Assembly: GCF_013141765.1 (NCBI RefSeq)
Contig: NZ_WHOD01000121.1
Coordinates: forward strand, 1-64,000
Source of the DNA: Paenibacillus foliorum
GTDB taxonomy: Bacteria > Bacillota > Bacilli > Paenibacillales > NBRC-103111
DNA: 64,000 nt
Direction of reading: 5' to 3'
Below, piece after piece: positions 62,666 to 64,000 of this stretch; positions within the stretch are counted from its first letter, which is position 1, and the number at the start of each line of letters is the position of its first letter. The notes under the pieces are model-generated. The model had not been told where the DNA came from. It searched no databases and saw only the letters and a program-made list of their open reading frames with translations. The translations under genes and the position numbers were made by a program.

Positions 62666-64000
62666 GTGATTTACTCCATGATGAACGCATCCAGACCCAT
62701 CCTCTTCACCATGCTGGTCATTGCTTTTGTATTAGAGACTTTTACCGGATGGAAATGGCTGCAAGCAGTTGAAGGAACGCTAGCCCTCCTTAGCTTGATC
62801 GTCTCCCTGCACGCCGCAAGAAGAATGTTTCAAATTGTTGCGACTCTTTTTATCAGTGCCGGTATTGCATGTATCGTGTGGGCGGATATCCCACTCACTC
62901 AAGTCCCTTTCTTAATGACATCCAACGTCATGCTGATCTCTTTGTTGTATATGCTGCCGTTCGTCAACCGCGTCATTCGAATCGGGGGCTATGACCGACA
63001 TTTGAGCAGATGGCTCAATGTACAGTCCGGTCACTTGGGGCATCTGTATGTACGTTCTTTGGCGGTCAGCTATTTGCTGAGCCTCTTTTTATTTTTTGCG
63101 GCGATTCCGCTGCTTCATCGAGTGCTAAGCAAGCATCTTCAAGGGCAGGATTCCCGTCTGACGAACCGCCTCATGAGCATGTCCATTCTTCGCGGGTTCG
63201 GAATCGTCTCCGTCTGGAGCCCCGTTGAACCCTTGGTTGCAACGGCCGTCTTGATCACCGGAGTATCTTACTTGTCCTTGCTGCCTTGGATGCTCGGGTT
63301 ATCAGCGATTCTATTTATTGCTGGGGGATTATGGGGCCTACAATTCCGTAAAATCCCGTTGAACCAAGAGACCGACGTAACACCATTAGCTCCCTCTTGG
63401 TCCAAAACAGGCGCATTCCTGCTGGCTCTTGTGCTGCTTATCGCATCGGCTTTTGCGCTGCAGGCTGGGCTGGGCATTTCATTTTTTGCGGCTATGACGT
63501 TCGCCTTGCTTCCCTTTTCCGTGTTATGGTCTATCATCTTAAGACGGTTTAGACGTTTTGTGTCTACCAGCCGCAAGCAGTGGAAGGACAGCGTGGATGG
63601 GCTGCGCCATTTGCTCGTATTGTTCTTGTCCTTCGGTTTTTTCAACAGTGCGGTTTCCAAAACTCATTTGTTTCAGTTGATGGAAGAACCGGTTCAAGCC
63701 ATGTCTCAGTGGCCTGTGGTACTGTTTGTGTTTATTTTTCTGGTCAGCTTGATTTTACCCATAATCGGTGTGCATCCTTTGGTGGTAATGAGTTTGTTCG
63801 GCTTCTTCTTGCAGCCCATCCTACAAGTGATGAACCCGCTCAGCATCGCCATCGTTCTTATTACATCCTGCTTAAGCTCTTCCTTCATGGGAACCTTCAA
63901 CACAACGGTTACAATTATGAGCGGTCTGCTGCAAGTTAATCCTTACCGGATTACATTATGGAACTTTACCTTTGGTGTTGTTTATGGAGCAATCGGCCTT
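62666..64000 (+). CDS. polytopic membrane protein, 5' part (cut by window edge)
   Basis: GTG 62666 follows AGGAG at 7 nt; 445 codons are open to the right edge. The product is strongly hydrophobic with about 10-12 membrane segments in view. Two basic linkers lie near RRMFQ and near LRRFRRFVSTSRKQW. A motif RGFGIVSVWSPVEPLVAT in the middle and the end FMGTFNTTVTIMSGLLQVNPYRI recall ion- or organic-acid-transporter superfamilies with re-entrant loops, but I do not recognise a family. Divergent from ypsA across a 90-bp gap. Confidence 0.75.
   Translation, partial: MIYSMMNASRPILFTMLVIAFVLETFTGWKWLQAVEGTLALLSLIVSLHAARRMFQIVATLFISAGIACIVWADIPLTQVPFLMTSNVMLISLLYMLPFVNRVIRIGGYDRHLSRWLNVQSGHLGHLYVRSLAVSYLLSLFLFFAAIPLLHRVLSKHLQGQDSRLTNRLMSMSILRGFGIVSVWSPVEPLVATAVLITGVSYLSLLPWMLGLSAILFIAGGLWGLQFRKIPLNQETDVTPLAPSWSKTGAFLLALVLLIASAFALQAGLGISFFAAMTFALLPFSVLWSIILRRFRRFVSTSRKQWKDSVDGLRHLLVLFLSFGFFNSAVSKTHLFQLMEEPVQAMSQWPVVLFVFIFLVSLILPIIGVHPLVVMSLFGFFLQPILQVMNPLSIAIVLITSCLSSSFMGTFNTTVTIMSGLLQVNPYRITLWNFTFGVVYGAIGL

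Overview
The window is about 64 kb of chromosome from a low-to-mid-GC, endospore-forming member of the Bacillota, most probably Paenibacillus or a close relative. The evidence is the large S-layer-anchored (SLH) polysaccharide lyase beside an LplABC-type sugar ABC operon with a YesN-like AraC sensor, strong AAGGAGG ribosome binding sites with many TTG/GTG starts, a PdaA-type spore-cortex deacetylase, RNase J, and a divergent Ada locus resembling that of Bacilli. No rRNA, tRNA, CRISPR array, prophage or intact insertion sequence was seen.

Layout. 1-4.3 kb: cut-off secreted GK-repeat protein, M29 aminopeptidase, small Cys protein, Nudix-GNAT fusion, tandem GNAT protein. 4.4-14.9 kb (minus strand): polysaccharide-utilisation locus (solute-binding lipoprotein, two permeases, AraC/YesN sensor, 1437-aa SLH lyase) with two candidate CcpA (cre) sites. 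14.9-16.6 kb: non-coding, with an interspersed repeat and a 12/30-bp minisatellite. 16.6-20.2 kb: cysJI sulfite reductase. 20.5-22.9 kb: orphan ParB-like protein and a PatB-type C-S lyase. 22.9-26 kb: alkylation-repair locus (Ada_Zn-AlkA fusion divergent from adaA, adaB and a 2OG-Fe(II) oxygenase). 26.4-28.9 kb: phosphoesterase and MFS pump. 29-34.6 kb (minus): import and N-acetyl turnover cluster resembling S-alkylcysteine salvage. 35-39.2 kb: MATE pump, RNase J, PdaA. 39.6-47.2 kb: gdhA, DJ-1 protein, NlpC/P60 hydrolase, trxB, glutathione peroxidase, YceI, cupin, aldo/keto reductase. 47.2-50.5 kb: AraC remnant, an ABC exporter fused to a cyclic-nucleotide-binding domain, a spermidine-synthase-like enzyme. 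50.8-54.9 kb: efeOBU iron uptake behind a Fur-like box. 54.9-56.3 kb: non-coding repeats (interspersed element, G-rich 6/11-bp array, 10-bp array). 56.3-58.2 kb: MerR-methyltransferase fusion and a second methyltransferase, each behind a MerR-type promoter with a 19-bp spacer. 58.2-64 kb: nitrite reductase NirB, aldo/keto reductase, YpsA, cut-off membrane protein.

How it fits together. Sulfur (cysJI, PatB, Tcy-like cluster) and nitrogen (nirB, gdhA) assimilation recur. Three sites of the form TGTNA-N7-TNACA (GlnR/TnrA type) lie upstream of the two nitrogen genes. Carbon control is suggested by cre-like sites at the polysaccharide locus and at one aldo/keto reductase. The most distinctive points are the MerR-methyltransferase fusion with its apparent two-promoter regulon, the HTH-less Ada-AlkA fusion with an oxygenase partner, the orphan ParB, the ABC-CNB fusion, and a composite interspersed repeat present three times. 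Starts were chosen by Shine-Dalgarno spacing, so several differ from the longest open frame.
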